Of a stretch of 64,000 nucleotides of DNA, positions 1 to 9,498 are shown in pieces. The translations under genes and the position numbers were made by a program. The stretch's first letter is position 1. Each line of letters opens with the position of its first letter. The notes beneath the pieces are model-generated. The model saw nothing but the letters and a program-made list of their open reading frames with translations, did no database searches and was not told where the DNA came from. Location of the stretch: NCBI RefSeq assembly GCF_030010215.1, contig NZ_JASCRR010000003.1:372001-436000 (forward strand), given 5' to 3'. This DNA is from Tianweitania sp. UT-5YL-CI-8 (GTDB lineage: Bacteria > Pseudomonadota > Alphaproteobacteria > Rhizobiales > Rhizobiaceae).

Positions 1-1
1 G

Positions 2-694
2 CGCGTCAAGGGCGTGGACGGCATCAAGACGGGCTATACCCGCGCTTCCGGCTTCAACCTCGTGTCTTCGGTTTCCGAAGGCAATCGCCGGATCGTCGCC
101 GTCGTGATGGGCGGCACCAGCGGTGCTGCGCGCGACAACCAGATGGCCGACCTGATCGCCGCCTATCTACCTAAGGCATCAACGTCCGGCGGCGGTGCGT
201 TGATCGCACGGTCGGGCGCCGGAACCGCCACCGCGGCGCTCGCCAGCGTCATGCTGCCAAAGGGAAACGTCCCCACGCCCGACAGCCGCCCCGGCAGCGT
301 CGAGGCACTGCTTGCCCAGGCTCCGATGCCGGTAGCGCCGGTCCGCCGCCCTGCAAAGTCGGTGCCGACGGCCGAGGCTGTCATCCAAGCCTATGCCGCG
401 CCTGCTTCGGAAGAGGCAGTCGATCCGGTCAGCACCGGGTCCATTCCCGCCGGCTGGTCAGTCCAGGTCGCCTCGTCGCCGAGCGCCGCCGAAGCGCAGG
501 CACTGCTCGACGCCACCAACCGGCAGGCTTCGGCCGTTCTGGCATCGGCCGCCGGCTACACCGTGCCTTTCGTGAAGGATGGCGTGACCTACTATCGCGC
601 CCGGTTCGGCGGCTTCTCGTCGAAGGATGCGGCGTGGAACGCCTGCACCGCGCTCAAGAAGCAGAAGATCGCCTGCTATGCCACCCAGCAATAG
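2..694 (+). CDS. D-alanyl-D-alanine carboxypeptidase (PBP5/6-like, SPOR domain), 3' part
   Basis: The gene is cut by the window edge; 230 C-terminal residues are visible, beginning in frame at base 2. The first residues contain the KTG box (DGIKTGYT) of serine-type penicillin-binding proteins of the PBP5/6 class, which trim the terminal D-Ala from peptidoglycan stem peptides in the periplasm. The SxxK and SxN motifs must lie upstream of the window. A Pro/Ala-rich linker (about residues 60-150) leads to a C-terminal SPOR domain (GWSVQVAS to the end), which in other proteins binds denuded septal glycan. The next gene converges on it. Confidence in the family is high; the specific paralogue cannot be named. 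Confidence 0.88.
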   Translation, partial: RVKGVDGIKTGYTRASGFNLVSSVSEGNRRIVAVVMGGTSGAARDNQMADLIAAYLPKASTSGGGALIARSGAGTATAALASVMLPKGNVPTPDSRPGSVEALLAQAPMPVAPVRRPAKSVPTAEAVIQAYAAPASEEAVDPVSTGSIPAGWSVQVASSPSAAEAQALLDATNRQASAVLASAAGYTVPFVKDGVTYYRARFGGFSSKDAAWNACTALKKQKIACYATQQ

Positions 695-749
695 GCGTGG
701 CGGAAACACTGAAGAGCAGTCTCCAGGAATGTTGTGTGTCGAGGGAGAA

Positions 750-1445
750 TTAGTCGTGATCGGAGAGAAGGATATCCTTAGCCTCGTTGATGCGGGAAGC
801 AAGGAAAGACGAGCCGCCGAGGTCGGGATGCAGGCGCTGCATCAGGCGTCTATGCGCCTTTCGGATGTCCGCCGTGGCGGCCCCCGTTTCAAGACCAAGG
901 ATCTTGTAGGCCTCCTCCTTAGTCATGGCGCCAGAACTTGGCGGAATACCCTGCCGGTTGCGGTCGTCAGGCTTCGCGTGTTCTCTCCAGAGGGGAAAAC
1001 GGCCGTCAAGATAAGTCTCAAGTAACTGCCGGCTGTCCTGGTCTGAGAATAGCTCGCTGTAGAGTTTGATCAAATCCTGCTCGCTGAGTTCGGCGAGCGA
1101 CCTGCCTTCCTGGTGTCCGGCAAGAACGAAGCCGTCGAGACCGCCGCTGTCGTGATCCAGTTCCATTTCCAGCGCAGCCGTCCGAACTGTCGACCGCCGC
1201 CCCGGCGTTCTGGCTGCAGCGCGCTTTCGGCCCTGAGACGTATACCAGCCGACGGCGAGGGTTAGCATGCCGCCGCCAATGGCAGCGCGGCCGGTCAGAA
1301 GCAGGATGGCGCCGATAGCACCGAGCGCAATTGGACCTGCCGACGGCAGCAGTCTGGCAAGCTGCGCCGCATCCAGCCGCAGAAAAAAATAGACCAGCGC
1401 CAAAAGCGCGATCACGGCAGCGAGAAGCGCCAGCACGACGGTCAT
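750..1445 (-). CDS. Membrane-anchored J-domain (DnaJ-like) protein
   Basis: 231 residues. The N-terminus has two hydrophobic stretches (about residues 1-22 and 35-66), and the C-terminal ~60 residues form a J domain with the diagnostic HPD tripeptide (RLHPDLGG). J domains stimulate Hsp70 ATPase; here the protein is probably tethered to the inner membrane as in the TIM14/DjlA-like families of alphaproteobacteria. Its start overlaps the stop of the upstream VWA gene by 4 bp (ATGA), so the two are translationally coupled. The substrate is unknown. It converges with the carboxypeptidase gene, leaving a gap of about 55 bp. Confidence 0.85.
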   Translation of the reverse strand: MTVVLALLAAVIALLALVYFFLRLDAAQLARLLPSAGPIALGAIGAILLLTGRAAIGGGMLTLAVGWYTSQGRKRAAARTPGRRSTVRTAALEMELDHDSGGLDGFVLAGHQEGRSLAELSEQDLIKLYSELFSDQDSRQLLETYLDGRFPLWREHAKPDDRNRQGIPPSSGAMTKEEAYKILGLETGAATADIRKAHRRLMQRLHPDLGGSSFLASRINEAKDILLSDHD

Positions 1446-2164
1446 GTCCCTCCCCGCAGATGCTCGATCAGCAGGCGATCCTCCTGCCGGTCCCGCGCTT
1501 GTAGCGCCGGTAAGCCGCCCGTTGCGAACACAGCGATGGACGACAAAAGACGCGCCAGGCGATCGGCGGCGTTACGGTCGAACCGGAACCACGCGCCTTT
1601 AGACAGGCGCGCAACCTCCTTCATCGCACGGCCGGCGACATCGTCCCGTCCCTCCTGAAACACGAAGACGGGCGTGCCGAGCAAACCCAGTTGCCCGGCC
1701 TTGTCGGCGAGATCGTCGACGCTCTCTTCCACCGCATCGCCGATATAGATAAGGGCGCTGACCTTCGAGCGGGCGGTTTCCTTCAGCGTGTGCGACAGAA
1801 CCTTGCCGATCTGGGTGTGGCCGGCGCGGCAGTCGATTGAACTCATCAATGTCTTGAGAGCGCCGGTGTCGGTGACGAATTTCGACGCACGGCATTCGCC
1901 GAAACCACGGAAATAGACGAGTTGGACATTGAGACCGCCTGTGCGGCCGACAGCATCGAACATCTCGCCTTGCAGATTGCAGGCGAGGTCCCAGGTCGGC
2001 TGGCGGCTCATCGTGGCGTCCAGCGCCAGGACCAGACGTCCGTCGCCTTGCTGTTTGGTCGCCATGGCTCGCGCCTGTCGCACGAAGGCGTCGACAGCCT
2101 TCGAATCCGAACGCTCGACGGGACTGCCGCTGTCTGTTCCGATGGTGACTGATTTGCCGCTCAT
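1442..2164 (-). CDS. VWA-domain protein
   Basis: 240 residues. A von Willebrand A fold is indicated by the metal-dependent adhesion site DATMS (DxTxS) after strand LVLAL at about residue 48, a later conserved Thr/Asp region (AGHTQIGK) and the strand SALIYIGDAVEE. VWA proteins bind partners through a divalent cation. No signal peptide is seen, so a cytoplasmic location is likely. It is the first gene of a two-gene unit with the J-domain protein, which suggests a shared chaperone-like or assembly role, but this is inference. An alternative longer frame on the same strand lacks family features. Confidence 0.8.
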   Translation of the reverse strand: MSGKSVTIGTDSGSPVERSDSKAVDAFVRQARAMATKQQGDGRLVLALDATMSRQPTWDLACNLQGEMFDAVGRTGGLNVQLVYFRGFGECRASKFVTDTGALKTLMSSIDCRAGHTQIGKVLSHTLKETARSKVSALIYIGDAVEESVDDLADKAGQLGLLGTPVFVFQEGRDDVAGRAMKEVARLSKGAWFRFDRNAADRLARLLSSIAVFATGGLPALQARDRQEDRLLIEHLRGGT

Positions 2165-2224
2165 AAGCGAAGAAGATGTGCTGTTGCCCCGGCTCTTGCA
2201 AGTCCGTGGTGATGCCGAATTAGG

Positions 2225-2662
2225 TCACAGCAGGCCAAGCTCAGCAAGTTCCTTGCGCAATTGCGCCGGCACGGCGGCGAGGCCGCTGCTGTTGTCGCCG
2301 ACATCGAACGGAGCATCTTCGGGCTTCAAATAGCGCCATCCCTGGAAGGCGCGGCGCGGCTGCCAATCGGTGCGGACGACCGTCGGCTCGAGCACGAGGT
2401 GGCAGCGGCCGATGCCCTCGCTGTCGGTGAATGGACGGATGTCGATGATTTTCTGGCGGCACTGAACATTCGCCTTGATGACCCAATAGAGCGAGCCGCC
2501 ATCGGTGATTTCAGCCGCGCGGGTCGGCACCATGCGGGTGGTGTGATACTGCTCGACCGGCTCGCCGTTGCGGCGTTTCTCGTCCAGCCGGAAGGCAATC
2601 CACTCTTCCAGATCCTCGACGCTGTCGCAGCCGACGCACAATTTCAACATGTTCAAGGCCAT
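2225..2662 (-). CDS. DUF1489 family protein
   Basis: 145 residues. The sequence begins MALNMLKLCVGCDSVEDLEEW and ends in a region with YLKPEDAPFDV, matching my memory of the DUF1489 family, which is almost restricted to alphaproteobacteria. There is no known biochemical function. It is soluble, with no membrane segment. It lies in the same orientation as sdaA upstream and the VWA/J pair downstream but with gaps of about 60-70 bp, so it is probably transcribed separately or by read-through. Confidence 0.78.
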   Translation of the reverse strand: MALNMLKLCVGCDSVEDLEEWIAFRLDEKRRNGEPVEQYHTTRMVPTRAAEITDGGSLYWVIKANVQCRQKIIDIRPFTDSEGIGRCHLVLEPTVVRTDWQPRRAFQGWRYLKPEDAPFDVGDNSSGLAAVPAQLRKELAELGLL

Positions 2663-2730
2663 GACGACGAGGTTGTAAACCGCTGGAGCCGAGCGTCAAT
2701 GCCGGAGAGAGTTATGCACAGCGCCTGCGC

Positions 2731-4137
2731 TCAGCATTCGACCACATTGACCGCGAGCCCGCCCAGGCTGGTTTCCTTGTACTTCTCGTTCATGTCAACG
2801 CCGGTCTGGCGCATGGTCTCTACAGCAGCGTCAAGCGGCACGAAATGCGTGCCGTCGCCCTTGATGGCGAGCGATGCTGCGGTCACAGCCTTTACAGCGC
2901 CCAGCGCATTACGTTCGATGCACGGCACCTGGACAAGGCCGCCGATTGGGTCGCACGTCATGCCGAGATGATGTTCGAGCGCGATTTCGGCTGCGTTCTC
3001 GACCTGCGCAGGCGAACCGCCCATGACAGCGCAGAGCCCGGCTGCGGCCATGGCGGAAGCCGAGCCCACCTCGCCCTGGCAGCCGACTTCGGCGCCCGAA
3101 ATCGACGCGTTTGTCTTGATGATGCCGCCGATGGCGGCGGCTGTCAGCATGAAGTCGCGGATCGACTCCTTGTCGGCCTCGACATGGAAATGCAGCCAAT
3201 AGCGCATGACGGCCGGCACAACGCCTGCTGCGCCGTTGGTGGGTGCGGTGACCACCTTGCCGCCAGCCGCGTTCTCCTCGTTCACCGCCATGGCGTAGAT
3301 CGACAGCCAATCGTTGGCCAGAAGCGGGTTCGGCCGGTTGAGCCGCGACTCGTCCTGCAGCCGCTCATGCAGATGCTTGGCGCGGCGCTTCACCTTCAAC
3401 CCGCCCGGCATGATCCCTTCTTGTGTGAGACCGCGATCGATGCAAGCGCGCATGGCACCCCAGATTGCATCGAGCCGGTCGTCGAGCTCAACACGGCTGA
3501 CGAAAGTCTCCTCGTTGGCGCGTTTCATCTCGGCAATCGACAGTCCGGATTTGCTCGCCATCGCAAGCATTTCGGCTGCGTTGCGGAACGGGTAAGGCAC
3601 CCGCTTTCCACCGTCATGGGCCGGGCTGGCCTTCCCCTTCATCCGCTGCAGCTCTTCTTCAGAGACGACGAAGCCGCCGCCGACGGAATAGTAAATCCGC
3701 TTCAGCAACAGCCGGCCGTCCGCGTCGTAAGCATAAAACGCCATACCGTTGGCATGACCCGAAAGCGGCGTCTTCCTGTCGAGCACGAGATCCGTGTCGG
3801 GATCGAAGCGGTAGCCCTCGCCGCCTTGGGGTGAGACGCGTTTCTCGCCGCGTATCCGCGCGATGATCCCCGCCACGGCGTCGGGATCAATGCCGACGGG
3901 CGTATGCCCATCAAGCCCGAGTATAACGGCTTGATCGGAGCCATGGCCGATCCCGGTATAGGCAAGCGAGCCGTGCAGGCTTGCGCCCAGCCTTGCAACC
4001 TTCGCGCCTGCGGGCCGCGGCCAGTCGTCGGAGGCGACTTCGTCGAGGAAGCGCGCAGCCGCTGTCATCGGCCCCATCGTATGGGAACTGGACGGACCGA
4101 TACCGATCTTGAACAGGTCGAAGACAGACAAAAACAC
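2731..4137 (-). CDS. sdaA: L-serine dehydratase (L-serine ammonia-lyase), single chain
   Basis: 468 residues. It converts L-serine to pyruvate and ammonia with an oxygen-sensitive [4Fe-4S] cluster. The N-terminal beta domain begins [23 protein letters not shown] (SSSHT is the substrate-proximal signature), and the alpha domain holds cluster-type cysteines in [16 protein letters not shown] and VPCIERN. I chose the GTG start at 4137 because a clear GGAGG lies 8 nt upstream; an ATG 11 codons further up lacks such a site and the family starts near this point. The gene lies downstream of a hairpin terminator that ends the preceding small ORF. Serine removal connects to the glycine cleavage operon later in the window, but there is no physical link. 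Confidence 0.93.
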   Translation of the reverse strand: MFLSVFDLFKIGIGPSSSHTMGPMTAAARFLDEVASDDWPRPAGAKVARLGASLHGSLAYTGIGHGSDQAVILGLDGHTPVGIDPDAVAGIIARIRGEKRVSPQGGEGYRFDPDTDLVLDRKTPLSGHANGMAFYAYDADGRLLLKRIYYSVGGGFVVSEEELQRMKGKASPAHDGGKRVPYPFRNAAEMLAMASKSGLSIAEMKRANEETFVSRVELDDRLDAIWGAMRACIDRGLTQEGIMPGGLKVKRRAKHLHERLQDESRLNRPNPLLANDWLSIYAMAVNEENAAGGKVVTAPTNGAAGVVPAVMRYWLHFHVEADKESIRDFMLTAAAIGGIIKTNASISGAEVGCQGEVGSASAMAAAGLCAVMGGSPAQVENAAEIALEHHLGMTCDPIGGLVQVPCIERNALGAVKAVTAASLAIKGDGTHFVPLDAAVETMRQTGVDMNEKYKETSLGGLAVNVVEC

Positions 4138-4248
4138 GCTGATGGCCTCCTGGCTATGGCCTTTCATCATCGGGCGACAAAGACCGGCACGCTGTTCGGC
4201 GAACGACAGATATGAGCAGGTCGCGACATCGTCGCAAGGCGGAAACGC

Positions 4249-4275
4249 AAAAGCGCGGGCCGATGACCCGCGCTT
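4249..4275 (-). terminator. Intrinsic terminator after the 43-aa membrane ORF
   Basis: A perfect 9-bp inverted repeat, AAGCGCGGG (4251-4259) and CCCGCGCTT (4267-4275), with a 7-nt loop. Read on the minus strand, the stem ends in TTTT. It separates the small ORF at 4313-4444 from sdaA, both on the minus strand. Confidence 0.7.
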
Positions 4276-4312
4276 GCCGAATTCTTGGGAATGAGCCGGG
4301 GGAATGAACCGG

Positions 4313-4444
4313 TTATTTCGCAGCCAGCAATGCCGCCGTATCCGAACCGCTGCTGATCAGCCAAGCGAGCAGGAGTATCCCTGCAAATCCAAGCATCGCC
4401 TTGGCCGTAAGACCCCAGCACGACTTGTTGACGCCATCATCCAT
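4313..4444 (-). CDS. Small single-pass membrane protein (43 aa), unknown
   Basis: A short frame beginning MDDGVNKSCWGLTAKAM, followed by one hydrophobic helix (about residues 17-32, LGFAGILLLAWLI), a short polar tail and a stop. It is the kind of tiny one-helix protein often overlooked in Rhizobiales annotation. An AGGG-like ribosome site lies about 15 nt upstream and is not strong. Support comes from the membrane helix and from the intrinsic terminator about 40 bp past its stop on the same strand. No function can be given. It could instead be a non-coding transcript ending at that terminator. Confidence 0.5.
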   Translation of the reverse strand: MDDGVNKSCWGLTAKAMLGFAGILLLAWLISSGSDTAALLAAK

Positions 4445-4722
4445 GATTTATGCGCGAGCCCTGTTCTCTATGATCGTGAACGCAACAGATGGGAGGAAAG
4501 TTGCTATCCCTTGTTGCCGCTAAGTAGCGTTTAATCGCCCTCTTCGCAATTGCAAAAAATGGCGAAATCGCGGCATTGTCTGATGTCCATACGGGAAGAA
4601 CCATCCGCCCCTTAACGGATTCAACGTGTTGTAGTAGGATTTTGATTCATCAAATCGAAAGAGGTATGGCGGCTTTGCGGCGCTGTTTCTCTGTCTCTTC
4701 GATCCAGAACCGTGGGTTCATC

Positions 4723-5472
4723 ATGTCGGTCGGCACCATGCCCCTCTCCCTCGGCGACTATGTTGCGCTGGTTTTGTTTCTGATCGCCTGGCAGTGTCAC
4801 TCGCTGGCGGTGGAAAGCGTCCTGTTCAAGCGCCGCTCGCTGACCCAGGCCATGAACCTGCAGCGCGGCATCTGGCTTGAGACCATGGCGCGGCGCGAGG
4901 TCCGCATCGTCGACACCAGCATCATGAGCGGACTGCAGCAGGGCACCGCGTTTTTCGCGTCGAGTTCACTCATTGCGCTGGGCGGGTGCTTTGCGCTTCT
5001 GGGAGCGTCCGACAATGTGCTCGGCCTGCTGACCGATCTTGCCATCACCGAAGCCCCGTCGCGCCGGCTCTTCGAGATCAAGGTTATCGGGCTGATCCTG
5101 ATCCTGGCCTATTCGTTCTTCAAGTTCGGCTGGGCCTATAGGCTCTTCAACTACTGCACGATCCTTTTGGGCGCGGTGCCGATCGTGCATCGCGCCGGTC
5201 CGCTGGACGCAGCCACGATTGCCGCCGTTTCCCGCGTCATGCGCATGAACGTGCTTGCAGGCAAGCATTTCAACGCCGGCCTGCGCGGCGTGTTCTTCTC
5301 GATCGGCTATCTCGGCTGGTTCATCGGGCCGCAGTTTCTGCTGCTGACAACTGCGCTCTTGCTGTTCGTCCTGGTGCGGCGTCAGTTCTTCTCGGCGGCA
5401 CGCCTCGCAGTCATCGATCAGCCGTCGGAAGGGCCTGGAAACGGCTCATCGATCCGTCCCGACAGCCAGTAG
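4723..5472 (+). CDS. DUF599 family membrane protein
   Basis: 249 residues from the chosen ATG. The motif PLSLGDYVALVLFLIAW near the start and at least four hydrophobic segments (around residues 10-28, 75-95, 120-140 and 195-230) fit DUF599, an integral inner-membrane family of unknown role. The frame is open upstream to about 4576, but that extension (MSDVHTGRTI...) has no family character; ATG at 4738 is an alternative start. The 3' end overlaps the convergent ydcF-like gene by 55 bp, so both stop codons lie inside the other gene. Confidence 0.75.
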   Translation: MSVGTMPLSLGDYVALVLFLIAWQCHSLAVESVLFKRRSLTQAMNLQRGIWLETMARREVRIVDTSIMSGLQQGTAFFASSSLIALGGCFALLGASDNVLGLLTDLAITEAPSRRLFEIKVIGLILILAYSFFKFGWAYRLFNYCTILLGAVPIVHRAGPLDAATIAAVSRVMRMNVLAGKHFNAGLRGVFFSIGYLGWFIGPQFLLLTTALLLFVLVRRQFFSAARLAVIDQPSEGPGNGSSIRPDSQ

Positions 5473-6218
5473 GCCAAAAGCCCGATCCATTCGCGCATGC
5501 CCAGAGTGGCGTTCTGGATCGAATCGATGGCGTTGTCTCTGAGGAAGCCGACGCCTTCATCGCCCGATGTGCGGTAGTCCGTCGGCCATGGCGTAACCTT
5601 GAAGCCGGCCTTCTCGAACAGCGCCATGGAGCGCGGCATGTGGAAGGCCGATGTCACGAGAAGCCAGGTATCGCCGGGCTGCGGTTTGACCATGTCCTTG
5701 CTGAACTCGGCGTTTTCGTAGGTGTTGCGCGAACGGTTCTCGAGAACGAGCCGACCCCGTTCCACGCCGAGCGCCTCAAGCAGACGGGGTGCGGTGTCAG
5801 CATCGCCTTCGCCGTCAAGCACCAACGAGCCGTTGCCGCCCGAGACCACGATCTTGGCCTCCGGATAGCGGCGCGCGAGAATGGCCGCTTCGACAAAACG
5901 GTCGCCGCCGCTGTTGAGCTCATAGCCGCCACGCGCCAGATTGATCGCACCTTCGAAGCCGCCGCCGAGCACGATAACGCCGGCAATGGCGTTTGGCGGC
6001 TCAGGGCGCTGGTAGCGGTCTTCGAGCGGCGTCATCAGCATAGCGCCAACAGTCGACCAGACGCCGAGCACGAGGATCAGCAAAGCGCCCGAGGCGCAGC
6101 CCATCAAGATACGGCGGCGACCGAGCAGGCCGGCAAAGACACCGACGAACAGAAGGAGGATGACGAAATTCAGCGGCTGGGCGAAGAACCAGAAGATTTT
6201 CGACAGGGTGAAAAACAT
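5418..6218 (-). CDS. YdcF/SanA/ElyC-family (DUF218) membrane protein
   Basis: 266 residues. Two N-terminal transmembrane helices (about 10-30 and 36-60) precede a DUF218 domain with the strand AGVIVLGGGFEGAINLARG, the SGGNGSL loop, an ERGRLVLENRSRNTYENA segment and WLLVTSAFHMPRS. In E. coli, members (ElyC, SanA, YdcF) affect envelope and peptidoglycan metabolism, and ElyC acts at the lipid-carrier step. The exact reaction is unknown here. It is convergent with DUF599 and overlaps it. The next gene upstream is gatA's 3' side, separated by about 65 bp, so it could share a transcript with gatA. Confidence 0.82.
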   Translation of the reverse strand: MFFTLSKIFWFFAQPLNFVILLLFVGVFAGLLGRRRILMGCASGALLILVLGVWSTVGAMLMTPLEDRYQRPEPPNAIAGVIVLGGGFEGAINLARGGYELNSGGDRFVEAAILARRYPEAKIVVSGGNGSLVLDGEGDADTAPRLLEALGVERGRLVLENRSRNTYENAEFSKDMVKPQPGDTWLLVTSAFHMPRSMALFEKAGFKVTPWPTDYRTSGDEGVGFLRDNAIDSIQNATLGMREWIGLLAYWLSGRIDEPFPGPSDG

Positions 6219-6282
6219 CCGCTCTCCTCAGATTGTCGGCTGCTCCGGCAGGCTACCGGACTGCCGCCAAGCTGAAAGAGTT

Positions 6283-7764
6283 TTACCACCATTTTTCCGG
6301 CTTGAAGCGGCCTGCCGCCTGCTCGATCACGGCTGCGGTCTGGAACAGCGTCTCTTCGTCGAAGGGACGGCCTATCAGCTGAAGGCCGAGCGGCAGGCCG
6401 CGTGCGTCGAGCCCGGCCGGAACAGCGATGCCGGGCAGGCCCGCCATGTTCACCGTCACAGTGAAGATGTCGTTGAGATACATCTTGACCGGATCGGCAG
6501 CCATTTCCTTGTCGGCGACGCCGAAGGCTGCTGAAGGCGTGGCCGGCGTCAGGATCACGTCGATGCCGTTGGCAAAGGCTTCCTCAAAATCGCGCTTTAT
6601 CAGCGTGCGCACCTTCTGCGCCTGCAGATAATATGCGTCGTAATAGCCGGCCGACAGCACATAGGTGCCGATCATGATGCGGCGCTTCACCTCGCGGCCG
6701 AAGCCGGCGGCGCGGGTGTTCTCGTACATCTCGGCGATGTCCTTGCCCTGCACGCGCAGGCCATAGCGGACGCCGTCATAGCGGGCGAGGTTGGACGAGG
6801 CTTCGGCAGGCGCCACGATATAATAGGCCGGCAGCGCGTATTTGGTGTGCGGCAGCGAGATGTCGACGATCTCCGCGCCGGCATCTTTGAGCCAGGCGAT
6901 GCCCTTTTGCCAGAGCGCTTCGATTTCCTCAGGCATGCCCTCAACGCGATATTCCTTGGGGATGCCGATCCTCATGCCCTTCACAGAGCGGCCGATAGCC
7001 GCTTCGTAATCCGGCACCGCCATGTCGACGGAGGTGGTGTCCTTGGCGTCCACGGAGGCCATGGATTTCAGCATGATCGCGGCATCGCGCACATCGCGGG
7101 CAATGGGGCCTGCCTGGTCGAGCGAGGATGCGAAGGCCACCGTGCCCCAGCGCGAGACGCGACCATAGGTCGGCTTGATGCCGACAGTGCCGGTAAAGGC
7201 GGCGGGCTGGCGGATCGATCCGCCGGTGTCAGTTGCCGTCGCACCGGCGCACAACCAGGCCGAGACGGCCGCAGCCGAGCCGCCCGACGAGCCGCCGGGC
7301 ACCAGATCGGCATTTGATCCCTTGGCGCGCCAGGGGTTGATCACCGGACCGTAATAGGATGTCTCGTTGGACGAACCCATGGCGAACTCGTCCATGTTGA
7401 GCTTGCCGAGCATGACGGCGCCGTCGGCCCAGAGATTGGCTGTGACGGTCGATTCGTAGCGCGGCTTAAAACCGTCGAGAATATGGCTGCAGGCTTGAGT
7501 GTGTACGCCTTCGGTGGCGAACAGATCCTTCACCCCCAACGGAATGCCTTCCAATGCGCCGCCCTCGCCGCGTGCCAGCTTTTCGTCGGAGGCGGTGGCC
7601 ATGGCCCGCGCCTTATCGTGCGTGACGGCGATATAGGCGTTGAACGCCGGATTGGCCGCATCGATGGCGGTCAGATAGGCATCGGTGAGTTCGCGGGCGC
7701 TGAATGCCTTGGACTTCAGCTGGTCACGCGCCTCGGCGATGGTCAGGGCTGTCAGGTCGGTCAT
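6283..7764 (-). CDS. gatA: Asp/Glu-tRNA(Asn/Gln) amidotransferase subunit A
   Basis: 493 residues. This is the amidase subunit of GatCAB, which releases ammonia from glutamine and passes it to GatB to turn misacylated Glu-tRNA(Gln) or Asp-tRNA(Asn) into the correct forms. The amidase-signature triad is visible: Lys79 (GVKDLF), cis-Ser159 (PGGSSGGS) and nucleophile Ser183 ([10 protein letters not shown]). The 24-residue spacing of the two serines matches the family. It lies downstream of gatC with a gap of about 60 bp, on the same strand. gatB is not in this window. Confidence 0.96.
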   Translation of the reverse strand: MTDLTALTIAEARDQLKSKAFSARELTDAYLTAIDAANPAFNAYIAVTHDKARAMATASDEKLARGEGGALEGIPLGVKDLFATEGVHTQACSHILDGFKPRYESTVTANLWADGAVMLGKLNMDEFAMGSSNETSYYGPVINPWRAKGSNADLVPGGSSGGSAAAVSAWLCAGATATDTGGSIRQPAAFTGTVGIKPTYGRVSRWGTVAFASSLDQAGPIARDVRDAAIMLKSMASVDAKDTTSVDMAVPDYEAAIGRSVKGMRIGIPKEYRVEGMPEEIEALWQKGIAWLKDAGAEIVDISLPHTKYALPAYYIVAPAEASSNLARYDGVRYGLRVQGKDIAEMYENTRAAGFGREVKRRIMIGTYVLSAGYYDAYYLQAQKVRTLIKRDFEEAFANGIDVILTPATPSAAFGVADKEMAADPVKMYLNDIFTVTVNMAGLPGIAVPAGLDARGLPLGLQLIGRPFDEETLFQTAAVIEQAAGRFKPEKWW

Positions 7765-7824
7765 GGTGAAATCCTGTCAGTGCGCCGCGGTCGGCTGCGC
7801 TTGGAAGTAAGACGAAGGCCGAAA

Positions 7825-8112
7825 CTATTCCACGACCTTGGGGACGAGGAAAAAATTCTCGTCGGTCGCCGGCGCGTTGGCGACGATATCGGCTGCCTTG
7901 CTGCCATCGTTGACGACATCCTGGCGCTTCTTCATCGCCATTGGCGTCACCGACGTCATCGGCTCGACGCCGCTGACGTCGACTTCATTGAGCTGCTCGA
8001 CAAAACCAAGGATAGCATTGAGTTCGCCGGTCATGCGCTGCGCGTCGTCTTCGCTCACCGCGATACGGGCGAGATGCGCGACGCGCTTGACGGTCTGAAT
8101 ATCTACGGACAT
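7825..8112 (-). CDS. gatC: Asp/Glu-tRNA(Asn/Gln) amidotransferase subunit C
   Basis: 95 residues. GatC is the belt-like subunit that wraps around GatA and stabilises the GatCAB complex. The start [17 protein letters not shown] and the later [21 protein letters not shown] and MKKRQDVV segments are characteristic. The ATG at 8112 has GGAG 7 nt upstream; a frame nine codons longer has no better site. It is the first gene of a gatC-gatA unit. Confidence 0.95.
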   Translation of the reverse strand: MSVDIQTVKRVAHLARIAVSEDDAQRMTGELNAILGFVEQLNEVDVSGVEPMTSVTPMAMKKRQDVVNDGSKAADIVANAPATDENFFLVPKVVE

Positions 8113-8171
8113 CGAAAACTCCGGATCGCCGGGAAACAAGACAGAGCCGGGCTATACAAGACGCGCCGCGC

Positions 8172-8196
8172 AACAATCAACATGAAGTTGATTGTT
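8172..8196. repeat. Perfect 10-bp inverted repeat upstream of gatC
   Basis: AACAATCAAC (8172-8181) and GTTGATTGTT (8187-8196) with a 5-nt loop, lying between the stop of the MBL hydrolase (8221) and the start of gatC (8112). It could be the terminator of the hydrolase gene, though no long T-run follows the stem on the minus strand, or an operator for gatCA. Confidence 0.45.
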
Positions 8197-8220
8197 CAAC
8201 CGGGTGCCGGACGATTGTTC

Positions 8221-8928
8221 CTAGAATTCGATGCTGCCGCCGACGCCGGGCAAAGCCACCTTGATGCCGGTGCCTTCCATCGCGTCGACAAATTTTTCCG
8301 CGGTCTGGTCGATAATCGGAAACGAACCGAAATGGCACGGAATGACCGTCTTGAACTTGAAGTAACGCTGGCAGGCGAGCGCAGCCACCGCCCCGCCCAT
8401 GGTGAAGCGGTCGCCCACCGGTACGATGCCGATTTCGGGCTGATGCAGTTCGTTGATCAGCGCCATGTCGGAAAAGATGTCGGTGTCGCCCATGTGGTAG
8501 AGCGTCGGCGCGTCCGAGAAATGCAGGACCAGCCCGCCCGGATTGCCGAGATAGACGTTGGTTCCGTCATCCAGCTCGCTGGAAGAGGAATGCAGGGCCT
8601 GCACGAAGGTGGTGGTGAAGCCGCCGCAATCGACTGTGCCACCAATATTGCCGGGATTGATCTGCTTGTCGCTGACGCCCTGAGCGACGAGGAACATGCA
8701 CAGCTCGAAATTCGCCACCAGCATCGCGCCGGTTTTCTTCAGGATTGCGGCGGCATCGCCGACATGGTCGCTATGACCATGGGTGAGGAGCACATGGGTG
8801 ACGCCCTCGGCTGCACTTTCCCACGGCTTGTTCCATGATGGATTGCGGCTCAGGAACGGGTCGATGATGATCTTCGCATTCGCCGTTTCGATACCGAAGC
8901 AGGAATGGCCATACCAGGTGAGTTTCAT
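8221..8928 (-). CDS. UPF0173 metal-dependent hydrolase (metallo-beta-lactamase fold)
   Basis: 235 residues. The protein starts [13 protein letters not shown], typical of UPF0173 (YtkL-like) proteins, and carries the zinc-binding HxHxDH motif [10 protein letters not shown] at about residues 55-64, a later [12 protein letters not shown] and the C-terminal PCHFGSFP. The substrate is unknown. The ATG at 8928 fits the family start. It is divergent from ruvX, whose start lies about 75 bp away, so the two promoters share this gap. Confidence 0.85.
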   Translation of the reverse strand: MKLTWYGHSCFGIETANAKIIIDPFLSRNPSWNKPWESAAEGVTHVLLTHGHSDHVGDAAAILKKTGAMLVANFELCMFLVAQGVSDKQINPGNIGGTVDCGGFTTTFVQALHSSSSELDDGTNVYLGNPGGLVLHFSDAPTLYHMGDTDIFSDMALINELHQPEIGIVPVGDRFTMGGAVAALACQRYFKFKTVIPCHFGSFPIIDQTAEKFVDAMEGTGIKVALPGVGGSIEF

Positions 8929-9003
8929 ATCGGAGAGGTCTCCTCGCTTTTTTGCAGGGCAGAAGATAGAACGCGGCGGCGTCATTTCAAAAGGGAAAGC
9001 CGC

Positions 9004-9492
9004 GTGCCCGTTCTACAGCTTCCGGAATTGCCTGCCTTGCTCGACAAAGGCAAGACGCTTGCCGGCATCGACCTCGGCGAAAAGACCATCGGCCTCGCCG
9101 TCTCCGACCGGTCCTTGTCTTATGCGCATCCCCGGGCGGTGATCAACCGCAGGAAATTCACGCTCGACGCAGCCGCGCTTCTGACCGCGCTGCAAAAAGA
9201 AGACTGCGCCGCCGTGGTGATTGGCCTGCCACTCAACATGGACGGCTCCGAAGGGCCGAGCGCGCAGCGGTCGCGCGCCTTCGTGCGCAACATGGCTAAC
9301 CTCAGCGACCTGCCCTTCCTGTTCTGGGACGAGCGGCTGTCGACAGTTGCCGCCGAGCGCGCGCTGCTCGAAATGGACGTTTCGCGCCGTAAGCGAGACA
9401 CCCGCATCGATTCGGCCGCGGCCGCCTTCATCCTGCAGGGGGTTCTGGATCGACTGCATGCGATGGCGTCGCAATCGTCATTCGACGATTGA
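9004..9492 (+). CDS. ruvX: Putative pre-16S rRNA nuclease (RuvX/YqgF)
   Basis: 162 residues. An RNase H-like fold with the first acidic motif [15 protein letters not shown], the middle [13 protein letters not shown], the conserved [11 protein letters not shown] and the last Asp motif [15 protein letters not shown]. YqgF enzymes finish 16S rRNA 5'-end maturation; a Holliday-junction role has also been proposed. I chose the GTG start at 9004 (VPVLQLPEL), preceded by an AAAGGGAAAG purine-rich site at a good distance. In related genomes ruvX is followed by pyrB; here aidB and the 11-kb element lie between them. Confidence 0.92.
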   Translation: MPVLQLPELPALLDKGKTLAGIDLGEKTIGLAVSDRSLSYAHPRAVINRRKFTLDAAALLTALQKEDCAAVVIGLPLNMDGSEGPSAQRSRAFVRNMANLSDLPFLFWDERLSTVAAERALLEMDVSRRKRDTRIDSAAAAFILQGVLDRLHAMASQSSFDD

Positions 9493-9498
9493 AAAGCC

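Noticed and set aside
4167-4421. 84-residue minus-strand frame overlapping the 43-aa ORF
   Set aside because: Runs through the terminator and into the sdaA leader; the shorter frame with a membrane helix is better supported.
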